Below the pieces are notes generated by a model that was given only the letters and a program-made list of their open reading frames with translations, ran no database searches and was not told where the DNA came from. The position numbers were made by a program, and so were the translations under genes. A stretch of 64,000 bases of DNA from Microbacterium sp. Yaish 1 (lineage in GTDB: Bacteria > Actinomycetota > Actinomycetes > Actinomycetales > Microbacteriaceae): the NCBI RefSeq assembly GCF_002245215.1, contig NZ_NPMR01000001.1, positions 1,178,001 to 1,242,000 of the forward strand, given 5' to 3'. Of the stretch, positions 43,956-54,553 are shown one piece after another (the first letter of the stretch is position 1; each line of letters starts with the position of its first letter).

Positions 43956-44822
43956 ATGGACGGCGACGTCCTCGAAGCGACCCGCGCGATCATCCCCCGT
44001 CTGCGCCCGGCTGAGGTGCAGGTGGCTCGCGCGGTGCTCGACGATCCGCCTTTCGCGGTGACCGCGACGGTCACCAGCCTCGCCGAGCGAGCGTCGGTCT
44101 CGCAGGCGTCGGTCGTCCGCTTCGCGAAGAGCCTCGGATTCGCGGGGTACCCCTCGTTCCGCGTCGAGCTCGCCCAGGAGGTCTCACGGCGAGCGATCGA
44201 GCTCGAGCGCTCGAACATCGCTGAGGGCGAGCTCAACCCCTCCGACTCCCCCGCCGAGATGGTCGCGAAAGTCGCGTTCCACGAGGCGCGAACGATCGAG
44301 CAGACCGGTCGGATGCTCGATCTCGAGGCCCTCGAGCGCATCGCCCGGGCGATCGCCGACAGCGAGCGGGTCGTCACCTTCGGCGTCGGCGCGTCGGGCC
44401 TCGCCGCGGCCGACCTCGCGCAGAAGCTGCAGCGCATCGGCATCATGTGCCTGAGCTCGCACGACACGCACGTTCAGCTTGTGCACGCGGCCCTCGCCGA
44501 CGCGCGCACCACCGCGATCGCGTTCTCGTTCAGCGGCGGCACGATCGATGTGCTGCGAGCGGTCGAGATCGCCTCCGGCGCGGGAGCGTTCACGGTCGCG
44601 ATCACGAACGACACCGCGTCGCCCCTCGCCGCCGCGGCATCCGCCACCTTGCGCACCCCGGCCCGCGAGGCGACCCTGCGCGCCGCCGCGCTCGCGAGCC
44701 GGATGGCGCAGCTCGCGGTCGCCGACTTCGTCTTCATCCGGGTCGCCCAGCTGCGCTACCCCGACCTCGACGCCGCCCTCAGCGCCACCCGCGCCGCCGT
44801 CGGCACCCAGCATCTGAGGTGA
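43956..44822 (+). CDS. murR: RpiR-family MurR-like regulator
   Basis: A 288-residue regulator with an RpiR HTH at about residues 1-75 (VTATVTSLAERASVSQASVVRFAKSLGFAGYPSFR in outline) and a SIS sugar-phosphate domain (TFGVGASGLAAADLAQKLQRIG; AFSFSGGTIDV). MurNAc-6-P is the expected effector because it stands back-to-back with murQ. ATG 43956 has GAGGAG upstream. Convergent with the cstR operon across a palindromic repeat. Confidence 0.92.
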   Translation: MDGDVLEATRAIIPRLRPAEVQVARAVLDDPPFAVTATVTSLAERASVSQASVVRFAKSLGFAGYPSFRVELAQEVSRRAIELERSNIAEGELNPSDSPAEMVAKVAFHEARTIEQTGRMLDLEALERIARAIADSERVVTFGVGASGLAAADLAQKLQRIGIMCLSSHDTHVQLVHAALADARTTAIAFSFSGGTIDVLRAVEIASGAGAFTVAITNDTASPLAAAASATLRTPAREATLRAAALASRMAQLAVADFVFIRVAQLRYPDLDAALSATRAAVGTQHLR

Positions 44823-44829
44823 CCTGCCC

Positions 44830-44891
44830 GTCGACTCGCCAGAAAGCGCGGGTCCGGGGGTGCCGGCATCCGCAGTTCGTGGCGAGTCGAC
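44830..44891. repeat. 62-bp palindromic repeat, copy 6
   Basis: Between convergent murR and cstR genes; ends GTCGACTCGCCA and TGGCGAGTCGAC. Confidence 0.85.
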
Positions 44892-44908
44892 GGGTTGGCG
44901 GGGCGGGG

Positions 44909-46953
<2,045 letters not shown>

Positions 46954-46954
46954 A

Positions 46955-46970
46955 ATACCCCCGGGGGTAT
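46955..46970. promoter_or_regulatory. CstR-type operator palindrome
   Basis: ATACCCCCGGGGGTAT, a perfect 16-bp palindrome of the CsoR/CstR type, just before the reductase ATG. TATAGT at 46968-46973 overlaps it and reads as a -10 box for the small gene on the plus strand, so one operator can control both directions. Confidence 0.8.
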
Positions 46971-47027
46971 AGTCGGGTCCTGAGCTCGTCGTCGACGAGA
47001 CACCGACGGAAACGGAGAACACGCACC

Positions 47028-47192
47028 ATGTGCCGACAGGTCACCTGCAGAACGTGCGGCAAGACGACGTGGGCCGGATGCGGCCAGCACGTCGATCAGG
47101 TCATGCGCGGGGTCCCGCAACGCGATCGCTGCGCCGGCCACGACTCCCCGCCCCGCACCGGCACCTTCCTCACCCGCCTCTTCTCCCGCTGA
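47028..47192 (+). CDS. Small cysteine-rich protein divergent from the CstR operon
   Basis: A 54-residue protein, too short for most gene callers. MCRQVTCRTCGKTTWAGCGQH gives four Cys and a His (Cys2, Cys7, Cys10, Cys18, His21), followed by Cys36 in DRCAGHD. The C-x2-C...C-x-x-H spacing looks like a zinc-ribbon or a thiol store. It is transcribed from a promoter whose -10 overlaps the CstR operator, so it is probably co-induced by persulfide. Similar small proteins occur near such loci in relatives, by my recollection. The palindromic repeat follows the stop by 16 bp. Confidence 0.75.
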   Translation: MCRQVTCRTCGKTTWAGCGQHVDQVMRGVPQRDRCAGHDSPPRTGTFLTRLFSR

Positions 47193-47207
47193 GCCCCCAC
47201 CCATCCC

Positions 47208-47269
47208 GTCGAGTCGCCACGAAAGGCGGGTCCGAGGGGTGCGGGATCCGCAGTTCGTGGCGAGTCGAC
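47208..47269. repeat. 62-bp palindromic repeat, copy 7
   Basis: Between the small Cys-rich gene and the convergent aldehyde dehydrogenase gene; ends GTCGAGTCGCCA and TGGCGAGTCGAC. Confidence 0.85.
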
Positions 47270-47286
47270 GGGAGGAAGGGACGGGG

Positions 47287-48780
47287 TCAGAGCTGCAGGA
47301 TGCCGTCGACGCGGCGGGGGATGCCGAGCGGGTTGGCCTCCTGCAAGGCGGCGGGCAGCAGCGCGTCGGGCACGTTCTGGTACGCGACCGGCCGCAGGAA
47401 GCGGGTGATCGCGGCGGTTCCGACCGACGTCGTCCCGACCGCTGTCGTGGCGGGGTACGGGCCGCCGTGCTGCTGCGCCCACGTCACGGAGACACCGGTC
47501 GGCCACTGGTTCCAGAGCACGCGGCCGGCCTTCGTCGCGAGCACCGGCAGCAGCTCGGCCGCCACCGCGTCCCCCTCCTCGGCGACGATCGTCGCAGTCA
47601 ACTGACCCTCGAGCAGCTTCGCGACCGCAACGAGCTGGGCATCGTCGTCGTACTCGGCGACGAGGGCCGCCGGCCCGAACATCTCCGACACGAGGGCGTC
47701 GGGGTCGGCGATCACAGCTGCGGCGGTCGTCCGCAGCAGCGCGGGTGCGGGCGGCGCGTCGTCGCCCGACGAGGACGTCCCCGCCAGCACGGCGACCCCG
47801 TCATGACCGGCGGCGGCGTCCAGCGCGCGGCGGAAGCCCGAGGCGATCGAATCGTTGAGCAGCGGCGCGGGCCCCGGCAGCACGATCGAGGCGAGCGCGT
47901 CGACGACCCCCGATCCGGCGGGCACGAGCAGCAGCCCGGGCTTCGTGCACAGCTGCCCCGCACTGCCGGTGACCGAGGCGACGAACTGCTCGGCGACCTC
48001 GGCGCTGCGGCCCGCCGCGGCACCGCGCGTGACGAATGCGGGGTTCACGCTGCCGAGCTCGCCGTAGAACGGGATCGGCTCGGGTCGCGACATCGCGATG
48101 TCGAACAGCGCCCGGCCGCCGGCGATCGATCCGGTGAACGCGGCGGCACGAACCTCGGGATGCCGCAGCGCATGCACCCCGGCATCCGTCCCGTGGATGA
48201 CCGTGAAGATGCCCGAGGGTGCGCCGGCGGCGGTCAGGGCGGCGGTGACGATCTCGCCCGTCAGCTGCGACAGGTGCGGGTGCCCGGGGTGGGCCTTGAG
48301 CACGACGGCGTTCCCCGCCGCGAGCGCACTGGCGGTGTCGCCGCCGGCGACGGAGAACGCGAACGGGAAGTTGCTCGCCGCGAAGACGAGCACCGTGCCG
48401 ATGCCCTCGAGCTGACGGCGGATGTCGGGGCGCGGCGCCCCCATCGGATAGTCAGCGACCGCGTGATCGATGCGCGCATCGAGCCAGGAGCCCTCGGCGA
48501 GCACCTCGGCGAACAGGCGCAGCTGGAACGTCGTGCGCTTCAGCTCGCCGCGCAGCCGCGCCTCGGCGAGGTGCGTCTCGCGGCCGGCGAGGAGCACCAG
48601 GTCGTCGGCGCGCGCGTCGAGCCCTTCGGCCACCGCGCGCAGCGCCTCGCCTCGGACGGCGATCGACGCCGCTCGCCAGGCGGATGACGCGTCGGCGGCG
48701 AGCCCGACGAACGCGTCGACCTCGCCGATCGGGGTGTCGGCGACGGGAGTCGCGGTGGCGGGGGAAGCGGCGGTGGTCAT
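47287..48780 (-). CDS. Alpha-ketoglutarate semialdehyde dehydrogenase
   Basis: Oxidises 2,5-dioxopentanoate to alpha-ketoglutarate, last step of hydroxyproline breakdown. The 497-residue ALDH has the nucleophile in GQLCTKPGLL, the general base Glu in FYGELGSVNPAF, and the cofactor loop AAAFTGSIAGGRAL in outline. The GQxCTKP form of the active site is typical of the KGSADH class, and its position at the end of the hydroxyproline gene train supports this. ATG 48780 overlaps the previous gene by 4 bp. D-glucarate-type substrates also use this enzyme class, but the context favours hydroxyproline. Confidence 0.92.
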   Translation of the reverse strand: MTTAASPATATPVADTPIGEVDAFVGLAADASSAWRAASIAVRGEALRAVAEGLDARADDLVLLAGRETHLAEARLRGELKRTTFQLRLFAEVLAEGSWLDARIDHAVADYPMGAPRPDIRRQLEGIGTVLVFAASNFPFAFSVAGGDTASALAAGNAVVLKAHPGHPHLSQLTGEIVTAALTAAGAPSGIFTVIHGTDAGVHALRHPEVRAAAFTGSIAGGRALFDIAMSRPEPIPFYGELGSVNPAFVTRGAAAGRSAEVAEQFVASVTGSAGQLCTKPGLLLVPAGSGVVDALASIVLPGPAPLLNDSIASGFRRALDAAAGHDGVAVLAGTSSSGDDAPPAPALLRTTAAAVIADPDALVSEMFGPAALVAEYDDDAQLVAVAKLLEGQLTATIVAEEGDAVAAELLPVLATKAGRVLWNQWPTGVSVTWAQQHGGPYPATTAVGTTSVGTAAITRFLRPVAYQNVPDALLPAALQEANPLGIPRRVDGILQL

Positions 48781-50330
48781 GAGCGTTCCTTCCGGGGAGA
48801 GAGGTCTGCGGGGTCAGAGACGTCTGCTTGGTCAGAGACTTCTGCGGGGTCAAGGGCGTCTGCGGGGTCAGGGCGGTCGGCGAGCTCGGCGAGATCCGCG
48901 ACGCGGAGGGGCGTGCCGATCGGCCGGCGGACGAGGGGCTCGACGTCGGCGGCCCGCCGGGGTCGTCCCGTCTCCCGTTCGACGAGGCACGAGAGCGCGA
49001 AGCCGCACACGCGCCCCTGGCACATCCCCATTCCGGGGCGCGCGGTCACGCGCACATCCCGGGCGTCGTCGGCGGCGAGGTCGGTCACCGTGTCGCGGAC
49101 GGCCGAGACCGGCACCTCCTCGCACCGGCAGACGAGGGTGTCGTCGCGGAGCCAGGTCGCCCACTGCTCGGGCACGGGGCTCGCCCGGTGCATCCCGACC
49201 GCGAAGCTCCGACCGCGCGCGATCCGCCGCCGCAGACGCCGGGCCGATGCCATCGGCACCGCGAGACCCGCGTCGACGGCCACGGCGAGGGCCGCCAGCT
49301 CACCCTCGGCGCACGACTGCACCGCGCCTCCGATGCCGGTCGCCTCGCCTGCGGCATAAAGACCGGGAACACTCGTGCGCTGGTCGCCGTCGACGACCGC
49401 GACGAGCGATCCGTCGACGTCGATGCGGGTCTCCGCCCCGGCACCGACCACGAGCTCGATCTGCGGCGTGAAGCCCCAGCCGAAGGCGACGAGGTCGACG
49501 TCGAGGGCGCGCTCTGTTCCCGGCCGCACGCGCCCGGCGGCATCCACCCGGGCGATCGTCGCGCCGGTCACGCGTCCCTCCCCCGCGACCGACGTCACGA
49601 TCGTGCGGGTGCGCAGCGGGATCCGTTCGCGGACGAATGTCGTCGCATAGCCGACGCCTTCGATGAGCTTGCCCGGCTCCTGCAGCGCGCGCAGCGGCGT
49701 CGCGGCCCAGCGCGACAGCGCGTTCGCCTCGCAGACAGCGACGACCTCGACACCCGCCCGCGCGAGTCCCGCCGCCACCGAGAGGAGGAACGGCCCGGTT
49801 CCCGCGACGACGGCGCGGCGGCCCGCCGCGACCTGGTTCGCCTTCAGCATCGCCTGCACGCCGCCGGCGGCCATGACGCCGGGCAGCGTCCAGCCCGGCA
49901 CGGGCAGCTGCCGATCGTAGGCTCCGGGCGCGAGCACCACGCGCTCGGCGCGGATCGCGCGATCGACCGCCGCCGCGGCATCCATCCCGGTCACGGCGGT
50001 CGTCCGCATCAGGAACCCGCCGCCTGCCTCGCGGTCGATCCGCCACACCTGCCGGCCGGCGCGGTGGACGACGCCTCCGGTCTCGACCTGGCGGCGGAGC
50101 CGATCGCGCAGCCCGCGATAGTGCTCCCAGTGATGGTGCCCCGTGTGCTCGGGATCGGCGAAGGCATCGAGGTGCCGTTCGTCGGGATGCCGCCAGTACT
50201 GGCCGCCCGTCTGCGTGCCCGCATCGACGAGCACGACCCGCAGCCCCGTCTCGGCGGCCGTGACGGCGGCCGAGAGACCGGCGGGGCCGGCACCGACGAC
50301 GGCGAGATCGGCAGGGTTCTCGACACTCAC
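48777..50330 (-). CDS. D-hydroxyproline dehydrogenase, large FAD subunit (HcnB-like)
   Basis: A 517-residue flavoprotein with an N-terminal NAD/FAD fold (AVVGAGPAGLSAAVTAAETGLRV; GGQYWRHPD; LAPGAYDRQLPVPGWTLPGVMAAGGVQ in outline) and a C-terminal BFD-like [2Fe-2S] domain with cysteines in CRCEEVPVSAV and GMCQGRVCG. This is the alpha-type subunit of amino-acid dehydrogenases that work with a small [2Fe-2S] protein and a DadA-like subunit, all three present here as an overlapping set. Likely oxidises cis-4-hydroxy-D-proline to pyrroline-4-hydroxy-2-carboxylate. GTG 50330 overlaps the small subunit gene. Confidence 0.88.
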   Translation of the reverse strand: MSVENPADLAVVGAGPAGLSAAVTAAETGLRVVLVDAGTQTGGQYWRHPDERHLDAFADPEHTGHHHWEHYRGLRDRLRRQVETGGVVHRAGRQVWRIDREAGGGFLMRTTAVTGMDAAAAVDRAIRAERVVLAPGAYDRQLPVPGWTLPGVMAAGGVQAMLKANQVAAGRRAVVAGTGPFLLSVAAGLARAGVEVVAVCEANALSRWAATPLRALQEPGKLIEGVGYATTFVRERIPLRTRTIVTSVAGEGRVTGATIARVDAAGRVRPGTERALDVDLVAFGWGFTPQIELVVGAGAETRIDVDGSLVAVVDGDQRTSVPGLYAAGEATGIGGAVQSCAEGELAALAVAVDAGLAVPMASARRLRRRIARGRSFAVGMHRASPVPEQWATWLRDDTLVCRCEEVPVSAVRDTVTDLAADDARDVRVTARPGMGMCQGRVCGFALSCLVERETGRPRRAADVEPLVRRPIGTPLRVADLAELADRPDPADALDPAEVSDQADVSDPADLSPRKERS

Positions 50331-50653
50331 GACGCAGCCTCCTCGGCTGGCGCCGCTGACGACGGCGCGGGCCCGGGCAGCGGCGCATCCGGGTCGTCGC
50401 TGCGGACGTCCTGCCCGCTCCGTGCGGGCGTGACGCAGGCCCGCTGCGAGCGCTGTCCGTCGACGCTCAGCAAGCAGTCGTAGCAGACGCCGATGCCGCA
50501 GAAGAGCCCGCGGGGCTCACCGCTTCCCCGCGTCGTCCGCCACGACACGACGCCGGATGCCGCGAGCGCGCCGCCCACGGTCTGGCCGGGGCGGAACGGC
50601 ACCGGCGCCCCGTCGAAACGGAAGGAGCCCCCGCTGATGATCTCCGCGCTCAT
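50327..50653 (-). CDS. D-hydroxyproline dehydrogenase, [2Fe-2S] subunit (HcnA-like)
   Basis: A 108-residue ferredoxin-like subunit. The [2Fe-2S] ligands are in GLFCGIGVCYDCLLSVDGQRSQRAC (C-x4-C-x2-C and a distal C in this outline). The N-terminus FRFDGAPVPFRPGQTVGGAL is the beta-grasp start. The Pro/Ala/Asp-rich tail of about 35 residues is disordered. Both ends overlap neighbours by 4 bp, so the three dehydrogenase subunits are made together. Confidence 0.88.
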   Translation of the reverse strand: MSAEIISGGSFRFDGAPVPFRPGQTVGGALAASGVVSWRTTRGSGEPRGLFCGIGVCYDCLLSVDGQRSQRACVTPARSGQDVRSDDPDAPLPGPAPSSAAPAEEAAS

Positions 50654-51816
50654 GCCGCGACCCGCTCCGCGAAGCGCTCGGGCCGGAAGGCGTCGAGCGG
50701 CAGGTCGGTCGTCTCACCGCGGAGCGCCTGGACGATGAGGGCCGCCGTGCCGACGGAGAGCCCGATGCCGGCGCCCTCGTGTCCCGCGGCATGCCAGAGT
50801 CCCGGAAGCCGGGCGTCCGGACCGATGACCGGCAGATGGTCGGGACAGTACGGCCGGAAACCCGAGTACGTGCGGAGGATCTGCACGTCGGCGAGCACCG
50901 GGAACAGCTCGGCGCCCGCGCGCGCGACACGCCCGACGGCCTCGGCCGAGAACGACGTGTCGAAGCCGACGCGCTCGCGGCTCGCGCCCATGAGGATCGT
51001 GCCGCTCGGCGTTCCCTCGACGACCGACGAGACCTGCAGACCCGCATCCGAAGACGCGACGTTCTGCACGTACTCGGCGGCGTAGACCTTGTGCCGCACG
51101 GTCACGGGGACGGGCTCGGTCACGAGCACGAAGCCGCGCCGCGGGAGGACGGGCAGCTCGAGCCCGGCGAGCGCGGCGATCTCGCCCGCCCACGGCCCGG
51201 CGCAGTTGATGACGACACCCGCGTCCATCGCGCCGGCGCTCGAGTCGATGCCGATCGCCCGACCGGCGCGGGTGCGGATGCCGGTGACCGTCACGCCCGT
51301 CAGCAGCCGGGCGCCGCGGTCTCGGGCGAGCCGCAGCAGGTGGTGCGCGGCGAGGACGGGCTGCACCTGGGCGTCGTCGGGATAGTAGACGCCACCCGCC
51401 ATAGCGGGGTTCAGGTAGGGCTCGATGCCGTGGAGTGCCGCGATGTCGGGGACGTCGTCGGCACGGATGCCGAGCGAGCGCTGGTGTTCGGCGAGCGCGT
51501 CGAGGGCCGTCTTGCCGTCCTCGCTCGCCGCGACGACGAGTCCGCCCTTGGCCTCGAACTCCCACCTCGACGCGTGCTCGGCGAGCTCGCCGCGCCAGAT
51601 GCGCTGCGAGTGGAGAGCGAGTTCGAGCTCGGGCCCGACCTCCTTGTCGGAGACGAGGAGGTTGCCCTCGCACCGGCTGGTCGTGCCGGCGGCGATCGTG
51701 CCTCGCTCGACGACGGTCACCGAGAACCCGGCCTCTGCCGCCGCTCGGGCGACCGCCGCGCCGACGATGCCCGCACCGATGACGAGGACGTCGGGGCGCC
51801 CGGGGCGATCCGTCAC
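50650..51816 (-). CDS. D-hydroxyproline dehydrogenase, DadA-like FAD subunit (HcnC-like)
   Basis: A 388-residue FAD-dependent amine oxidase-type subunit that contacts the substrate. It begins DVLVIGAGIVGAAVARAAAEAGFSVTVVE (FAD site) with TTSRCEGNLLV next, then GVVINCAGPWAGEIAALAGLELPVLPRRGFVLVTEP and YSGFRPYCPDHLPVIGP near the C-terminus. It fits the small DadA-like subunit of the three-part D-hydroxyproline/D-proline dehydrogenase. GTG 51816 overlaps the GntR gene; an extended upstream frame is out of family. Confidence 0.88.
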   Translation of the reverse strand: MTDRPGRPDVLVIGAGIVGAAVARAAAEAGFSVTVVERGTIAAGTTSRCEGNLLVSDKEVGPELELALHSQRIWRGELAEHASRWEFEAKGGLVVAASEDGKTALDALAEHQRSLGIRADDVPDIAALHGIEPYLNPAMAGGVYYPDDAQVQPVLAAHHLLRLARDRGARLLTGVTVTGIRTRAGRAIGIDSSAGAMDAGVVINCAGPWAGEIAALAGLELPVLPRRGFVLVTEPVPVTVRHKVYAAEYVQNVASSDAGLQVSSVVEGTPSGTILMGASRERVGFDTSFSAEAVGRVARAGAELFPVLADVQILRTYSGFRPYCPDHLPVIGPDARLPGLWHAAGHEGAGIGLSVGTAALIVQALRGETTDLPLDAFRPERFAERVAA

Positions 51817-52523
51817 GTGCCGACACCGCCGTCCGCGGCATCCGAGCGCGCGGGGGCCTCTCCCGACCAGTCGGTGAGCACGTGCTCGATGTGACGGTGG
51901 ACGAGGTCGCGCGCTCCCGCGGCGTCGCCCGCCTCGATCGCATCGAGCATGAGGTCGTGCTCGTGGGCCGACGCGACGAGGCGCCCCTGCTCGTGCAGAT
52001 TCGCCAGTCCGAACAGTCGCGTCTGCGAGCGCAGCCCCGCGACGAGGTCGACGAGCCGGCCGTTGCCCGCGTACTGCAGCAGCGCGAGGTGGAAGTCGCT
52101 GTCGGCTGCGAGGTACTCGACGAGATCGCCCGACTGCGCGCCCGCGACGATATCGGCCGCCTTGCGCCGGAGGTCCGGCAGGGCCGAGGCCGGGATGAGC
52201 GGGGTGGCGCGCTCGACGGCGGGCGGCTCGAGCATCAGGCGCAGCTCGGTGACCTCGCGGAGGTCGCGCTCGGAGACCTCCGTGATCTGGAAGCCGCGAT
52301 TGGGAATCGTGACGACGAGCCCCTCGCGGGCGAGGTCGAGCATCGCCTCGCGGATGGGCGTGGCAGAGACGCCGAACTGCTCGCCCAGGCTCGGCGCGGA
52401 GTAGACGCGGCCGGGCTGCAGCTCGCCGCTGATGACGGCGGCGCGGAGTGCGCGCGTGACGGTCGAACGGATGCTGGGCTGCTTGTCGAGCCGGACCACG
52501 TTGCGGAACTCGGGCGTGCTCAT
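51813..52523 (-). CDS. GntR-family regulator, FadR/FCD type
   Basis: A 236-residue repressor. Winged helix at about residues 20-80 (IRSTVTRALRAAVISGELQPGRVYSAPSLGEQFGVSATPIREAMLDLAREGLVV in outline) and an FCD effector domain with metal-site His residues (RDLVHRHIEHVL; SDFHLALLQYAGN). It sits within the hydroxyproline train and probably controls it; an inverted repeat of FCD-operator shape lies at 55507-55519, upstream of the deaminase gene. Overlaps both neighbours. Confidence 0.93.
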   Translation of the reverse strand: MSTPEFRNVVRLDKQPSIRSTVTRALRAAVISGELQPGRVYSAPSLGEQFGVSATPIREAMLDLAREGLVVTIPNRGFQITEVSERDLREVTELRLMLEPPAVERATPLIPASALPDLRRKAADIVAGAQSGDLVEYLAADSDFHLALLQYAGNGRLVDLVAGLRSQTRLFGLANLHEQGRLVASAHEHDLMLDAIEAGDAAGARDLVHRHIEHVLTDWSGEAPARSDAADGGVGT

Positions 52524-53500
52524 GTCGTCTCCTCCGATGCGGACCCCCGCCGCATGACCTCCATGATCCCCTGCACGACGGCGAGGTCTTCCCAGGCCAT
52601 GCCGACGCCGGTGTACACGGCGGGCGCTCCGGGCCGGCGAGCGACCCCGCCGGCGACGAGCTCGACGAGGTTGGCGGGGTCGGCGAGGGGCCCGCCGTCG
52701 CGTGCCGCACCCGCGAGATTGCCGCTCTCGCGAACGGCCGAGGCGCGGGCCTCGACGACGACATCGGCGGCCCGCACGAGGTCGGCGCCGATCTCACGGT
52801 GATCGAGCCCGTGCGCCCCGACGGCGGCGACGACGGCGCTCGGCGCGATGTCGCCCAGATCGAGGACCGGCGTGCTCGAGGAGGTCGCGGTGACGACGAC
52901 ATCCGCGTCCCGCGCATCGGCGAGCGTCCCGGGCCGGGCGTCGATGCCCCGCTCGCGAAGGGTCGCGACGGCATCCTCGACCCGTTCGGGCGTCCGAGCG
53001 ATGATCGTCACGTCGCCGACCGGCAGGATCGCCGCGAGCGTCGTCGCGTGCTCGATCGCCTGGGGGCCCGAGCCCAGCACCGCGAGACGGTCGATCCGCT
53101 GTCGCGCCCCGCGCGGGTCGGCGGCGAGCAGGTCGCGGACGGCGACGGCGGTGACCGCGGGCGTCCGCAGCGTCGTCAGCCGCGTGCCGTCGACGATCGC
53201 CGTGGGCTGGAGCGTCTCGCGATCGAACAGCAGGTACCAGGCGCTGATCTTCGGCAGCCCGAGCCGGGTGTTGCCGGGCGCGATCGTGGCGACCTTGATG
53301 CCGGCGGCATCCGGTGACTCCGACGGCATCAGCAGGAAGTCGCCCGCCGACAGCGGCGCGAAGATCCGTTCGTGGTCGGCCTCGACGTCGAGCCCCGATC
53401 GCAGCGCCGCATCGATCGCCTCGACCGCCGCGGCGGGGGTCATCGCGCGCTCGATGTCGGCCGCCGAGACGACGGGGACGCCGACCGATGGCCGGCTCAC
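52520..53500 (-). CDS. Ornithine cyclodeaminase/mu-crystallin family reductase
   Basis: A 326-residue NAD(P)-binding protein of the OCD/mu-crystallin family. It has KVATIAPGNTRLGLPKISAWYLLFD in outline, TLRTPAVTAVAVRDLLA, the Rossmann motif AVLGSGPQAIEH and VVAAVGAHGLDHREIGADLV. In hydroxyproline loci the family member is a Delta1-pyrroline-2-carboxylate reductase (LhpI), turning the dehydrated product of 3-hydroxyproline into proline. Alternatively it reduces another cyclic imine. GTG 53500 overlaps the epimerase stop, so the two are coupled. Confidence 0.85.
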   Translation of the reverse strand: MSRPSVGVPVVSAADIERAMTPAAAVEAIDAALRSGLDVEADHERIFAPLSAGDFLLMPSESPDAAGIKVATIAPGNTRLGLPKISAWYLLFDRETLQPTAIVDGTRLTTLRTPAVTAVAVRDLLAADPRGARQRIDRLAVLGSGPQAIEHATTLAAILPVGDVTIIARTPERVEDAVATLRERGIDARPGTLADARDADVVVTATSSSTPVLDLGDIAPSAVVAAVGAHGLDHREIGADLVRAADVVVEARASAVRESGNLAGAARDGGPLADPANLVELVAGGVARRPGAPAVYTGVGMAWEDLAVVQGIMEVMRRGSASEETT

Positions 53501-54498
53501 AGGACGAACCCCTCGGGGAACGGGTCGCTCGGGTCGAGCATGTACTGCGCCGTGCCGGTGACCCACGCGCGGCCGGTGATCGTCGGGATCACGGCGGGGA
53601 TGCCGGCGACCTCGGTCTGCTCGACGAGGCGACCCGTGAAGGCGGTGCCGATGTACGACTCGTTGACGAAGTCGGTGTGCAGCGCAAGCTCGCCGCGGGC
53701 GTGGAGCTGCGCCATGCGCGCGCTGGTGCCGGTGCCGCAGGGCGACCGGTCGAACCAGCCGGGATGGATGGCCATCGCGTGCCGCGAGTGCCGCGCGGTC
53801 GATCCGGGCGCTTCGAGATAGACGTGATGGCAGCCGCGGATGGTGCGGTCGACCGGATGCACGGGATCGTCGGCCTCGTCGACCGCCGCCATGATCGCCA
53901 GTCCAGCGCGCAGCAGGTCGTCCTTGCGCGACCGGTCGAACGGCAGTCCGAGGTCGTCGAGGCGCACGATGGCGTAGAAGTTGCCGCCGAACGCGAGGTC
54001 ATAGGTCACCGCACCGACCCCCGGGACGTCGACCGTGCGGCCGAGCCCGACGGCGAACGAGGGCACGTTGCGGATGGTGACCCGCTCGGCGTGACCGTCC
54101 GACACCGCCACCTCGGCGATGACGAGACCCGCGGGGGTGTCGAGCCGGATCGTCGTGACCGGCTCGACCACGGGCACCATGCCGGTCTCCACCAGCACGG
54201 TGGCGACCCCGATCGTGCCGTGGCCGCACATCGGCAGGCAGCCCGACACCTCGATGTAGAGCACGCCGACGTCGGCATCGGGCCGGGTGGGCGGCTGCAG
54301 GATGGCACCGCTCATCGCGCTGTGACCCCGCGGCTCGTTCATGAGCAGCCGTCGCAGCCCGTCGTTCTCGGCCATGAAGCGCTGCCGCCGCTCCTCCATC
54401 GTGGCGCCGGGCAGAGTGCCGACACCGCCGACGATGACACGGGTCGGCATCCCCTCGGTGTGGGAGTCCACGGCGTGGAAGACGTGCTTCGTGCGCAT
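53497..54498 (-). CDS. Proline racemase-family 4-hydroxyproline 2-epimerase
   Basis: A 333-residue cofactor-independent epimerase that converts trans-4-hydroxy-L-proline to cis-4-hydroxy-D-proline. Both catalytic bases are cysteine: Cys91 in PMCGHGTIG and Cys254 in SPCGTGTSARMA. Trans-3-hydroxyproline dehydratases of the same family have Ser or Thr at these sites, so epimerase is favoured. ATG 54498 has GAAAGG upstream after a 55-bp gap, the largest within the train. Couples to the reductase gene by overlap. Confidence 0.92.
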   Translation of the reverse strand: MRTKHVFHAVDSHTEGMPTRVIVGGVGTLPGATMEERRQRFMAENDGLRRLLMNEPRGHSAMSGAILQPPTRPDADVGVLYIEVSGCLPMCGHGTIGVATVLVETGMVPVVEPVTTIRLDTPAGLVIAEVAVSDGHAERVTIRNVPSFAVGLGRTVDVPGVGAVTYDLAFGGNFYAIVRLDDLGLPFDRSRKDDLLRAGLAIMAAVDEADDPVHPVDRTIRGCHHVYLEAPGSTARHSRHAMAIHPGWFDRSPCGTGTSARMAQLHARGELALHTDFVNESYIGTAFTGRLVEQTEVAGIPAVIPTITGRAWVTGTAQYMLDPSDPFPEGFVL

Positions 54499-54553
54499 GC
54501 GGCAGCCTTTCGGTCGTCGGCGGGGCGGGTTCAGCGGGGACGGATGCCGCGGG

